Assembly (NCBI GenBank): GCA_035048815.1
Contig: JAUCBN010000023.1
Span: forward strand, 8,129,501-8,193,500
Direction of reading: 5' to 3'
Source of the DNA: Abelmoschus esculentus
Lineage: Eukaryota; Streptophyta; Magnoliopsida; Malvales; Malvaceae
Length of the DNA stretch: 64,000 bases
Made by a program: the position numbers and the translations under genes. Of the stretch, positions 46,171-58,514 are shown in pieces. Position 1 is the first letter of the stretch, and each line of letters begins with the position of its first letter. The notes beneath the pieces were generated by a model. The model was not told the DNA's origin and did not search any database. It was given only the letters and a program-made list of their open reading frames with translations.

Positions 46171-47858
46171 CTACCAGCTCGTTGCCTCTGCTACGGGTCC
46201 AACGGGAGCAATGCCTTTGCCTTTTGCTGCAGCACTTGCGGCAGCGGCGGCTGCAGCTGCGGCAGATGCAGCAGGACTTGGACTTGGAGGCGCTGGCTTG
46301 GACTGAGGTTCATTTTGTGGTTCAATCATTTGTTGACCATTTTCTTCTTGCTGCTGTTGAGACTTGACCTGGGCAAGCATAGCCTTGATTTGACTCCCTG
46401 TGAGTGTTTCATGCTCAAGCAATGCATTTGCAAGTGCATGGTGTTCTTTCCGGTGGGTGGTGAGAATGGTTCTCGCGTTGTTGTAAGCTCTTTCCAGTAA
46501 ATACTTCACTTCTTTCTCAATAAGAAGTCTAGTCTCCGTGCTCATGCTCCTGCCGTTGTCGTCGTACAAATGAGTAACAAGTCCCACTTCTTTACTCATG
46601 CCATACCTTGTAACCATAGTTCTAGCTAGAGAAGTTGCGTTCTCAAGATCAGACTGTGCACCAGAGGTAACTTCATTTTCCCCAAAGATAAGCTCTTCTG
46701 CAACCCGTCCCCCCATAGCAACATCCAGCCTTGCAAGCATCTGTTTTCGGGAGAAGCTTGTTTGATCCTTGTCAGGCAACTGGGCCACCATGCCAAGAGC
46801 CATTCCTCGGGGGACTATTGTTGCTTTGTGAACAGGAAGTGCCCCATCAGTATAAACGGCAACAAGGGCATGGCCAGCTTCATGGAAAGCTGTATTTTTT
46901 CGTGACTCATCAGAAATGACAGCTGACTTGCGTTCACTTCCCAATATGATCTTGTCCTTTGCAAACTCCAGATCAGCCATTGTAACCGCTTTAGCACCAT
47001 CCATTGCAGCCTTTACAGCAGCAACATTGATCAGATTTGCTAGATCAGCACCAGAGAATCCAGGAGTACCTCTAGCAATGATTGTTAAATCAACATCCTC
47101 GGCCTTCAAGACCTGTAATGAACAAGAATGAACTGTCACACTCAAACATGCATGGCTGCACACAGTTATTCTACCAAAATATCATCAAAACTAATTATTA
47201 AAGTGACAGAAATCTAATACGGAAAATCAGACAGAATGCTGATGCAATTGAAGAAACATGCACAAAAGCAAAGAGATTTTATGAAACATGCTAGACTGGG
47301 GCCCGCCAAGCACAGTCTACAAGAATAACTATCACAAATCTGATGAGTCAGCCACTAAAGGCTGCCAACTTGAGCTCAAACTCTTAGAGGACATGAACTT
47401 CTCACAGTGAACACAATACCTTTGACATGTGGGATTCCATAATCTGCCTTCGTCCTTCAACATCAGGATAAGGAACAACAATGCGACGGTCAAATCGTCC
47501 GGGTCTCACCAATGCCTTATCCAATGATTCTGGAAAATTAGTCGCTGCAATTACAATAACTCCTTCATTCTGTTTAAATCCATCCAATTCAACGAGCAAC
47601 TGATTCAATGTCATCCTCATATATTGCTGGTCCTTTGGATTACGACTTCCACCTATGGCATCTATCTCATCAATAAATATAATACATGGTGATCTCTTCT
47701 TTGCAGCAGCAAAAAGATCTCTCACTCTTCGAGCTCCAACACCGACAAACATCTCTTCAAACTCACTGCCACTGCAGGAGAAGAACGGTACCCCAGCCTC
47801 TCCAGCAATAGCTCTTGCTAACATAGTTTTCCCTGTGCCAGGTGGACCAACAAGCAAG

Positions 47859-47893
<35 letters not shown>

Positions 47894-49493
47894 ACGCTGC
47901 AAGAAGGGTAAACGCATTTAGAGAGAGAGAAAGAAAGAGACAAAATTACAAGTCCAAAAGAGCATTTACTTTAGGATCTCGAAGGTAATGAACAATTTCT
48001 TCCAACTCTGACTTTGCCTCATCAACGCCTTTAACATCGTTAAATTTAGTGTTAGATTCCACAACTTGCACCTCGTCATGTAAACCAAGTCCTAAACCAA
48101 GGATATAGTCAGTCAAACTCAAAATTCAGAAAAAAAATACATGCTCAGGTAGAAACTTAAGAGAAAAACTTGTCACTTAAAGATTCTACCTTTACTGATC
48201 CCTCTATCCTCAATAAGTGCACCAACACCAGAAATCAACAAAAAGCAAAGTGCAAGACTACGAAAAGCACGCCACAATTGATCTTTAAAACTCCCTGATT
48301 CTGATGACACCATGTGGATAGGAGCACTAGAAGTTCCAAGGAGACCATTGTTTGTAGATTTTCCCACATTTTGCAAAGCTGAAAGTCCACCATTACTCAC
48401 TTCCTCCCTCGCCGAATTAGATATACCTGTGATTTTGCACAATATCTTAGTAACCAAATATTTAGAAAGGAACAGAGTGGAAAATGGAAATGGTTCAGAA
48501 ATAAATGACCCAATAATAGTTTAACAGAGAATTTCTAAGCCCGTGTTCAAAGATTCCTCCAGCAAAGCGAGAGGAAAGAACAGGAGCAAAAACATTTTAA
48601 GCAAGACCACTCACCTTTCTGTAATGTCTTAAGCAACTCACTTCCATCAAGCCTGTCAACTTTGACTAATGCTTTAACATACTCGGAAAGCGCAGAACGG
48701 TTAGAATGTAACGATGGCTGACTTTCAAACAGCCTTATCACTGCTTCAGGATCATTTTTATGGTAAAGTTCTCTTAAGTGAGAAACTTCACTAGCTTCAT
48801 ATGCATCTCGTACCCTGCGAGCTAAACTTCCTACATAGCTCGACTTAAACCTCTGTTGGCCACTCAGAAGTCTATTACCTGCACTCCAACGAGATTTCAG
48901 CTACCGATGAAAAGGAAATTAAAGTATGTGTTTCAAAATTCAAATAACCATAAATGACTACGAAGACGCCGACAGAAACAAAAATACCCGAAAGATAAGT
49001 TCTACTAAACAAGCTTTCTAATTGTCCCAACTCCGATTGCTGCCTCGAAGCCTGTTTAAGATTAAGATGAAAATTAAGCTCACTTGTTTATCTAAAGAAC
49101 AAACATTCAAATCCTAGTCTAACATGTAAATAAACAGTTTAGTAATCAAGAATAACGCACCAATATATGAACAAGAATATAATCTCTCTCAATTATCTTC
49201 ATAAGTTCAAATGAAAACTAAAACAGAATATTTCAAATTTCTATTCCAATATTATTTTAATCACCTACTGTTCTAGTACCTAGCTCAGAATGAAATGTTC
49301 AATGCAACAACTTTAAGATATTCGAGATTAGGGTTTCCATAATCCCCAAATTTCAGAACTTCATATCAAAAAAAAATCCAACATATTAAATGGTGCAAAT
49401 AATCTTATAAGATATACCAAGACCTAGAAAAGGGAGGGGGCGCTTAAAAGAGAGAGGGCAAGGAACCTGAGTGATCAACCGTCTCCAAGCCAT
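46171..49493 (-). CDS. FTSH4: FTSH4-like mitochondrial i-AAA protease, 7 exons, complete
   Basis: This ATP-dependent zinc metalloprotease of the inner mitochondrial membrane faces the intermembrane space and degrades unassembled or damaged membrane proteins. Exons on the minus strand: 49467-49493, 48988-49051, 48615-48878, 48190-48426, 47970-48091, 47420-47896, 46171-47112. They total 2133 bp, or 710 residues, and all phases fit. The first residues (MAWRRLITQ) suit a mitochondrial presequence. One membrane span (ALCFLLISGVGALIEDRG) lies in exon 4. The AAA module has Walker A GPPGTGKT (about 255-262), Walker B IIFIDEID and the SRH ATNFPESLDKALVRPGRFDR. The zinc site HEAGH is at about 474-478. 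The tail has poly-Gln and a long poly-Ala run, as in Arabidopsis FTSH4. I saw no defect. Confidence 0.95.
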
Positions 49494-50545
49494 CGCCTTT
49501 TACAAAGGCTAAAACAGGTCTGATCTTTTTATCGGCGATGGGCGTGTTTGGTTAGCAAGAAAATTAAGGGAAAAGGGGGAAATTGAGAGGAAAATATGGA
49601 ATTTGGTTTGGAGGCGGAAGATATGCTACCCGAAATGATATTTTTGTTCTTTCAATTTTTTTGGCTAAATTACACATTTAGTCATCAAACTATTATCACA
49701 TTTTTATTTTAGTTGCTCAACTATTTTCACATTCTGTTTAATCACTCAATTATTATCACATTGTGTTTTAGTCACCTAATTATTCTTTGGTAAGTTCATC
49801 ACTAACCTTATGTTTTTATTCTGAATTATTCATCGCTCTATGATGTTAAAAACTAATGAAATCGATGATATGATCTGATCTAATAATAATTTTAATTTTT
49901 AAATTTATAATTTTGGTCTTGTTTTATCGGCCGAATTTAAAAATCAATGACTAAAACTGTATCGGAGAGAAACATAAATAACCATTCCAATAGTTAATCT
50001 TATAAGATATTGCAAAACATTCGGAGACGACTTGAATTTGAATGAAAAATTATTTTATGTGTTCAAACTCTTTAGTTCTTTAAGATCTCCGTAGACTTTA
50101 TCACACATAGTTTTATATCATATCGTCAATCTTATTCTTCTTATATTATTTATTTCTATTTTTTATATAACTAGTGAGTTAAGATCATATTCGATTTTAG
50201 AACTCTATAAGATATAGATCAACAATTTCTCTATATAGGTTTCTGATCTACTTACATTATATAAAAACATAAAATTTATACTAATTTAAGATCAAAACAA
50301 TTGGATGAATGTAAAGTTACGTAAAGATTGATTGAAATAATTTCAGTTCGATTAATTCAGTTAAAGAAAATTCGATTCGGTTAACGGTTAAGGTTTTAAA
50401 ATTTTCGATTAATTCAGTTTTGGTTAATTATGTTCGGCCACTGACTGAATTAACCGAATGCACACCCCTACTTTTCATGCAATATTGTAGCCGTAGGCAT
50501 AAGGAATGCTTTCAACTCAACCTTTGGTCATTTTTATCATACGGT
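49494..50545. other. Intergenic; promoter side of FTSH4 and transposon debris
   Basis: From 49650 to 49790 there are imperfect repeats of TTTAGTCACTCAATTATTATCACATT. Between 50330 and 50470 are GGTTAATTCAGTT-type repeats ending AACCGAATGCACACCCCTA, a common hAT MITE end. No gene was seen. Confidence 0.55.
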
Positions 50546-52513
50546 TATCGCGACCGTTTTTAAACCGAAAACGAGTGTGGAAAAATAGTCTGGCGATTAA
50601 TCTTGAGAAATCCAAATTTTATTACTTTTAACCCAAAATTTTAAAAAAGTATTTATAATTTAATTTTAAAAATAGATTTGGAGTCGCCACCGGCCACTTT
50701 GGTAGGTCAGACACCATAAAACAAACCATAGATTCGTTAAAAAACATTTGGGTTCGGGAGTCAGTTACGTGTAAGGACGACCCTTACAAACGCCCAAAAA
50801 TTGGTACCTTATTAATTACACGTGGCATTTTGATATTTTGAATATAGATATTAATTTAATTCTTTATTGTTAAAGAAACACTGCTTGAATTGAGGATATC
50901 CTTTTGATTAAGAAAATATATCTCTTTTAAACTTGGGCTTGAATAAGACGTCCTCTAGATAGGAAATCTCACCCAAATTTAAAGAAATATAAATTCCACC
51001 TCAAAAGGTTTAAATGCACGACCGTTTTTTATCTTGTTCATTTTAAGTTCTAACCTAGGAAGACTCCATTAATTAAATATTAAAACCCTATTTAAATTAC
51101 TAATATCACTAATTTTTACCTACTAATTTTATTTAATTATAAACCTAAGTTATTTTATCAAGTTCTAGGTTTTAATAGCACATGAATTCGATACCAAGGT
51201 ACACTCTTTAGACCAACATCATGGTACGTCAAAACACCAGCCTCTCAGTGTATCCGAGGTATAAGATTCAAATACTATTGTTACTAATTATCTCTCTATT
51301 TAATTAATTAACTAAAAGTCTCTAAATTAATTAACTAAATGATGATTAAGTGATCTCCTAACAAATATGCCATGCGATTTTTTAAAACAAAACATAATTA
51401 AATAAAATAAAACAAATAAGCAAAATAAAGGAACTTGATTACTTTTCATTAGAAAATATGGGAGTTCATGTTACAACAAAGATAATTAAAATTAAAAAGA
51501 GACTTACATGGTAAAAGACCAAAAAAGGACAAGAGTTTGATTTCAAGGGGTGAATTAGATTTAATTAAATTTAATTAATTTTAAAGTTTAGAATCTTTAA
51601 TTAAATTAATCACTTAATCAAATTTTCCTAAGCTTTAAATTTTAATTAATCCTAATTAAAGTCAAACTTGATGGAAATTCAGTTTTAAGGTTCACTTAGG
51701 CTAAATTAGATCTAATTAGGTTAAATTAATTTTAAATTTTATCTTAGAAACTAACTTAAATTCAATTAAGAACCTAATTAAATAATTTCTAAGCATTTTA
51801 AAAAATAAACCTAATTAATATCTAAATTAACTAATTTTGAGTTTTAGGGTTCAATTTAGGTTAAAACTAGATTTAATCAGATTAAAATAATTTTAAATTC
51901 AATCTTAGAAATTAAATTAAATTCAACCAAGAACTTAATTAAATAATTTCTAAGCCTTAAAATTAAATTAACACCTAATTAACATCTAATATTTGATTAA
52001 ATTAACACCTAATTAAATTAACACCACTCGGATGACACCCTAAAAACACTTAAATCTACCCTCTCCCTAAAACCGAAAATAACAGAGATGAACCAAAAGC
52101 AACTAATCGAGAGAAAAAGAACAAAACAAGGGCTTACCTCCTCAATCCACCGAAAATCTCTTTCGATTGCCCTCTTGTCGATCCAAACTTTCTGATTCAA
52201 ACTTTCAGCTCTTTCCTCCCATTTCCCTTTTCCAGATTCGAAGGCCTCTATTTAAAGGATTTTTCAAACATCCTAAACTAATTTAAACTCCACCAAATCC
52301 CTAAAATTTCTCCCTCAAATCTCTCAACACAATCCCCACTAAATCTAAAACTCTCTCATATCTTCAATTTTTCTGTTTTTCTATTTTTATTTTATTTTTT
52401 TGTATTTTTTTATCTTTTTATTTGATTTTTCAGTTATTTATTTTATTATTATTTATCATTTTCTGTATTTTTTTTATTTTTATTTTATTATTATACAAAA
52501 ATTCGTGTTGACA
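50546..52513 (-). mobile_element. Solo LTR, 1968 bp, Ogre/Tat-like tail
   Basis: On the minus strand it begins TGTCAACACGAATTTTTTGT-like sequence and ends GGTCGCGATA (the expected final CA is changed). Flanks are acggt (50541-50545) and acgat (52514-52518), a 5-bp target-site duplication with one mismatch. It matches the solo LTR at 58515-61592 at both ends, including the CCGACTCCCGAACCC and TGGCGACTCC blocks (50680-50689). No interior or second LTR is present, so it arose by recombination. It sits directly after the IQM pseudogene's last codons. Confidence 0.82.
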
Positions 52514-53165
52514 ACGATGAATGCTCACAAAGGTTTCAATTACCAGCCACAACCAACACCCTTGGGCTAGGCTGTCCCATGTACGCAAGTCACGGTTAGA
52601 CTCGAATTTTGGGGATTGGTCTCAGACCGCAGCTCCTAACACGATCGTGCATGAGTCTTGGAGATAAGTTAACCAATGCCTGAGATTGCAGCTCCATTGG
52701 GTTGTCCCTAACACCGATACAAGGACCGAACCTAGTCGACCACTAGCAAGACAAATGGTTAGCTGTTGAATGGCGGTGCTCCTGTATTGGTTGCATTGTT
52801 GCCAATTGCCATGGCCACTTTGAAGACTTACTGTTGCCATCTGATCTTCAATCTCCACATGCTTGCATTCATCAGGAGCAACTTTGAATGATGTGTAGTC
52901 ATCATCTACCACACATCTCTGCATATGAAACGAGAAATCAAAGAGATCAACAACTATTAGCATCATTTGATCAACATTAGGGATCACATAAACTAAGATT
53001 GTTTCAGGATTTGGGTCGAGTGTTTATTTATAGGGTGTTTTGAATACTTACGGATTTGCTTCTCTTGTCCATGGGAATAGGCAACTGCGGTTTGCCGTTG
53101 TAGATCGGTTCTTTGACACTTCTTAAGGCTTAGTTCTTTGCCATCACCGATATCGAAGGGTTGTG

Positions 53166-53875
53166 TGTTGGTTAAATAGACTGCAAAACAGGGCGTTAGC
53201 ACTGACAGGAAAAATTAAAGGAACAAACTGATAGAAAGTTTGACCGTGTCGTGGTATGGAGGCCACTGCCTTAGAAATAAATCGCCCCGATGTGTGTACT
53301 CGCTACTTTAGGCGGTTGTCCCCCGAAGGTTAGCACGGTCCTCCAAATAGTGTACACCCAAAGTTTGGAGTGGACTGTAGAGGAAATGATCATCGGAACC
53401 GGAGTCGAATAGAATGATGCTCTCTAATTCTCTCTCAAGTAAGACAAATGAACTCTGAATGGGATGATTAAAAATGAGAGAAAAGCATCTTATTTATAGG
53501 TTGAAAGCAGGGGCAAATCTGTCCAAGAATCAAATAAAATCTGATTTAAATTTAAATTTTAAATTTAATATCAGATAATATCTATCCAAAAATAGCAAAT
53601 TTGCTAACCGAAAATATCCATTTAAATCTCGGATAAAATCTATTCAAAATTAGATTTATTAACAGATAAAATCTAATTAAATCTCAGATAATCTGTTAAT
53701 ATCTAAAAATAGTAGATTTTATAACCGAAAATATCCATTTAAATCTCGGATATTTTGTTATTAAATCTATTCGGTTAAGTATTTAAAATTCAAAGAGAAT
53801 TTTAAATCAACTGAACTGCTCTCATACAACCTATAAAAACAGAGTGTGAGATTCAAGCATTATATATTTCCAACA
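53166..53875 (-). repeat. Copia 3' LTR (element sense)
   Basis: This 710-bp LTR contains an internal tandem duplication: AACCGAAAATATCCATTTAA followed by ATCTCGGATA occurs twice, about 115 bases apart. Confidence 0.93.
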
Positions 53876-54773
53876 ATCCCCCACTAATGCGAAAAAATCT
53901 TCATGATGTCACAAAGTTCGACTATCATTAGACGAGCATTTGGGAGATTAGTTACTTAAGTACATAGTGAACGAATCTTGAACTAGTACGTAGTGATGAT
54001 GAGTAATCCTCCTCTTAGATAAGTGAAACTAGTCTTGAACTTTCTAAGATCGGGGTGAACTCATAACACATAACTAATCCCTTCATCCACCACAGTCCGC
54101 GATGTGAAGATATGTATATACATAAAGTATATATATTTAGCCATCTTACCTCGGGATTTTAGTAAGTGTACTAGAAAAACAGCCCATCGTTTTTCATAGA
54201 AGACGGCTAACTCTTCTCACTTACATAGGTTATTTCATCAAGTTTATCTCAACATAAACCACCCAAAATTGGGCTATGAAATAATTAAGAGCTTTGTATA
54301 AAGCTCAACCTCACAAGAAAATAAGGTGATTTTCTTCAAGTTCATATTAAATGAACCACCCAAACTCTGGGCTAAGAAATCATTAAGAATAAAAACTCAA
54401 CCTCTTTGTTCGGTAAATTCAATAGTGTTCTTCTCAATAGAACAATCCAACCTCTTTGGATAGAATTTATTAAGAGTTTAAAAATAAACTCATCCTTCCG
54501 AGTGGTAAGTTCAATTAGTCCTTCGCAATAGGTCTAAGAACTTATTAAGAGTAGTTTATTCAATCAAAATCGGTAAATTCATCAAGTCTTTCTCACTAAG
54601 ACCACCCAAACTTGGGTTACGAATTTATTAAGAGCATTTAAGCTCAACCTGGGCATATATATGAAACGTTATAGGGATTGGGTAAAGGGACATGTACACT
54701 ATGAGTCTCTTTCATGGTTTCGTTTAACCACATTGAACTTAGAGAACTAAGTTGGGTATCCACCATGAATCTC

Positions 54774-54977
54774 TCAACAAATGGGCTTAAGACCCATCCC
54801 CCTCGACGAATCCAAAATTTGTTTCCTGCTCAATCCTTTGGTAGTAGGATCAGCCAAATTCATCTCCGACTTAACATACTCTAAGGTAAGTACTCCGTTC
54901 TTTATTAGGTGCCTCACATATTCGTACTTTATGCGAATGTGTCTCTTCTTACCATTATAAACTTGATTTAGAGCCAC
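54774..54977 (-). pseudogene. Copia RNase H fragment
   Basis: A 67-codon piece reads YNGKKRHIRIKYEYVRHLIK, then VKSEMNLADPTTKGLSR, and ends RGMGLKP. This is the standard C-terminal end of Copia pol. Upstream the frame is lost. Confidence 0.85.
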
Positions 54978-55199
54978 ATGTATCGCAAATTACGAATCTC
55001 ACAATAAAGATATCGGAGGAGTCGGTTTTCCCCACAAAGGTATCTTTGCTAAAAGATTCCTTAGCCACTCGATTTCTTGCCTAGCTAAGTTTAGAGCTAT
55101 AAACTCTGACTCTATGATGGAGCGTGCAATACAAGTTTACTTAGCAAACTTCTACAAGATTACAACTCCACCTAAAGTGAGAACATATGCATTCGTAGA

Positions 55200-55670
55200 G
55201 CTTACCTCATCATTATTAGAAACCTAGTTGGCGTCACAGCATCCTTTCAAATAACAGGATAGCCAACAAATTTGAGTTTCCAATCCATAATACCCTTAAG
55301 GTATTTTAGTAAGCGTCTAAGAGTCATTCAATGTTCACCACTTAGATTATGAGTATATCTACTTAATCTACTCATTAGATAGGCAATATCGGGTCGAGTA
55401 TAGTTCACTAAGAACATTAGGCTTTCAATTATTTTAGCATATTCAACCTGGGAAACACAGCTTCCTTTATTTTTAACGAGATGAGTGCTAGAGTCAAAAG
55501 GGGTTCGAGTAGAGATGACATCTCAACTGTCAAAACTTTTTAATATTTTTAAGTGAATCCTATAACTACTAGCCTTGCCTTACTCTGGATTGACCCATCT
55601 GGTATGAGTTTTTTCTTAAAAACTCTTTTGTTGTTGATAGGTTTAAATCCTTTAGGCAAGTCTACCAATT
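55200..55670 (-). pseudogene. Copia reverse transcriptase remnants
   Basis: Minus-strand fragments in several frames include NKRVFKKKLIPDGSIQSKAR near 55590-55650, the usual start of Copia reverse transcriptase. Many stops and shifts follow. Confidence 0.65.
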
Positions 55671-56079
55671 CCCAAGCATGATTTAGACATTATTGACTCT
55701 AGTTTATCATTAACTGCTCCTCCAAAACTAGTGTCAATAGATCTCATAGCTTCTTCATAAGTTTTAGGATCCTCATCTAACAAGAAACTTGAGCTATAAG
55801 ATCTGATAAGTTGTCTAGATCGTTTATCTCAAAAATAAAGGAAGTAACAAAGTTTGGTCCAAAAGATATTTTTATCTTTGTTTAGGCTCTAACTCAAACT
55901 CTAGAGCATATCATAAGACAATGTTGGTAGCATACTCAATAAATACTACATCAACGGTTTAGGTACCGATGGTGGACTTCTTAAAGTCAGGCAAAATACT
56001 TTAGCCAGACACCCCCACACTTTTACGTATTGCAAGTTAGGTGTATAACTTTTTCACAGTTCGTATGGGGTTGAGTCTA

Positions 56080-56225
56080 ATTTCTTATGAGGTACTCGAT
56101 TTAAGATTTACCGATAGAATGACTTCCCCCGATATGTTATCAACTAACTCAGAACTTATCAACAATGAATTTATCATCTCTTTTAAAATTCTGTTTTTCC
56201 TCTCGACTATGTCGTTTTGTTGAGG
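56080..56225 (-). pseudogene. Copia integrase remnant
   Basis: The minus strand reads QNDIVERKNRILKEMINSLL near 56225-56160, which matches the NGVVERKNRTL motif of Copia integrase. Further stops follow. Confidence 0.75.
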
Positions 56226-57342
56226 AAATTAAGGGACAGAAGTTTCATGAACTATGTTATTCATCTCATATACCTCTTTAAGAAATTTAGATCCAAACTC
56301 ACCACCTCTATCGGACCTAACTCTTTTTATCTTTTTCATAAAAAGAATTTTTATGGAGATTTCTGCACACTCCTAAGATAGACAAATCTTTTCTTCCTTC
56401 TTAATTATCTGAAGAAAAGAGCCCAAAGAGATTTAATAGCTACAAACATCTTTTAGTAACATTAATGTCTATCATTTTCTCTTTTATTTTAGACAAGGTT
56501 CTTACCTTAAAAGACCACTAGAAATATTCATGACTAAAAATATATCTTAAAAATTATTAAGATTATTATTCTAACTTCTACATTAAGTATAGAATATTTA
56601 TTTAGTCATAGTATCTTATAAATTGGAATAATGAGCATAGTAATGCACCAGGTAGGTTTAGAAAGAGAGGTGGCACATAAAGCACACTTAAATACCAAAT
56701 CTTTCAAAAAACCAATTCTAGACATGCATTTTAAAGTATCTCACTACTTTCCAATTAATCTCTTATGAATATTTCTCTCCTCATTTAGGTCTTTTAAAAG
56801 TTATGCTTAATATATATATTCCCCACAAAAAAATTATTAAGCATAATCAAGATAAGTTTTCTACTAGAAAAGGTCATCTAGCCTTCTTTTACAACCTAGT
56901 CTAAAACATACTCACTAAGCTTACAGACTAGGTAAAGGCTTTAATATAAATTCATGTAATATAAATCATGAATTAAATAATCTGACCTTATAAGTAGAAC
57001 ACATTTCATATAGACCTTGTCTGTTTTGATCACGTCTGCAACTTCAATCCTTGTATCATGATCCCAAAATTCATCGTGACCGATATTTTATAACCATTTT
57101 GAATCTACAAAATTCAAATAAAAATTATATATGGTTAGTCACGAAAATAATTTACTAACAGTAATAATAAATAAATAAATAAAATTTACTGATAGTAAAA
57201 TATCCTTATCTTTAGGATTTTGATTCTTATCTTCAAGATCACCACCATCTTCGATTATTGACCCGTCAAGTGCATCAAGCTTGAACAAACCCAAAACCAC
57301 CTTGACAATAATATCATTTTTGCAGTAGATTTGTTTCTAAAT

Positions 57343-58052
57343 TGTTGGTTAAATAGACTGCAAAACAGGGCGTTAGCACTGACAGGAAAAATTAAAGGAA
57401 CAAACTGATAGAAAGTTTGACCGTGTCGTGGTATGGAGGCCACTGCCTTAGAAACAAATCGCCCCGATGTGTGTACTCGCTACTTTAGGCGGTTGTCCCC
57501 CGAAGGTTAGCACGGTCCTCCAAACAGTGTACACCCAAAGTTTGGAGTGGACTGTAGAGGAAATGATCGTCGGAACCGGAGTCGAATAGAATGATGCTCT
57601 CTAATTCTCTCTCAAGTAAGACAGATGAACTCTGAATGGGATGATTAAAAATGAGAGAAAAGCATCTTATTTATAGGTTGAAAGCAGGGGCAAATCTGTC
57701 CAAGAATCAAATAAAATCTGATTTAAATTTAAATTTTAAATTTAATATCAGATAATATTTATCCAAAAATAGCAAATTTGCTAACCGAAAATATCCATTT
57801 AAATCTCGGATAAAATCTATTCAAAATTAGATTTATTAACAGATAAAATCTAATTAAATCTCAGATAATCTGTTAATATCTAAAAATAGTAGATTTTATA
57901 ACCGAAAATATCCATTTAAATCTCGGATATTTTGTTATTAAATCTATTCGGTTAAGTATTTAAAATTCAAAGAGAATTTTAAATCAACTGAACTGCTCTC
58001 ATACAACCTATAAAAACAGAGTGTGGGATTCAAGCATTATATATTTCCAACA
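57343..58052 (-). repeat. Copia 5' LTR (element sense)
   Basis: This is the partner of 53166-53875, the same length and with six transitions between them. Confidence 0.93.
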
Positions 58053-58514
58053 TTGTGTGCTCTTGCTCTCGGACCAGACATGGTAGAAGTGTAAATGTGA
58101 TTCAACCTGACAACATAAAGCTTGAAGTCAATGTTGCAGGCCTAGTTTTTGATCCTTTTCATCTTTATACAAACCCTTTCCTACCTGCAAAACACAAAGG
58201 AAGTTCTTGTTAGTCTTCAAGCAAACATGTTAAAACCAATGAAAAACAAGTTAACTAATGTATTTTAAGTACCTTGGCAGCCCTTGTTTTGACCCTTGAC
58301 CATTTTGATATCACAGTTTCTTGTTTCTCAATGTCGTAGAACAAAATCGAACACCATCTTAGTGCTGCAGAATCCAAGGTTTTCCACCTACAAATGTTGA
58401 ATGAAAGAACCAAACAAATAACTCGAAATAGAAAAACGGAATAGAAAATTGAGATTATATGGAGACAAACCAGAAGTCCTCAACCACAACAGCACAATCT
58501 GCAAGGTTCCTTCT

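Larger units (their letters stand above)
53166..58052 (-). mobile_element. Ty1/Copia element with intact LTRs and degenerate interior
   Basis: Two 710-bp LTRs (53166-53875 and 57343-58052; TGTTGG...CCAACA) differ by six transitions, about 99% identity. Perfect 5-bp duplications ttgtg flank it (53161-53165 and 58053-58057). A polypurine tract on the minus strand (AGTGGGGGAT next to 53875) and the domain order show minus-strand orientation. The 3.5-kb interior has only scraps of integrase, reverse transcriptase and RNase H with many stops. A standard initiator-Met primer site was not seen beside 57342. It lies in exon C of the IQM pseudogene. Confidence 0.93.
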
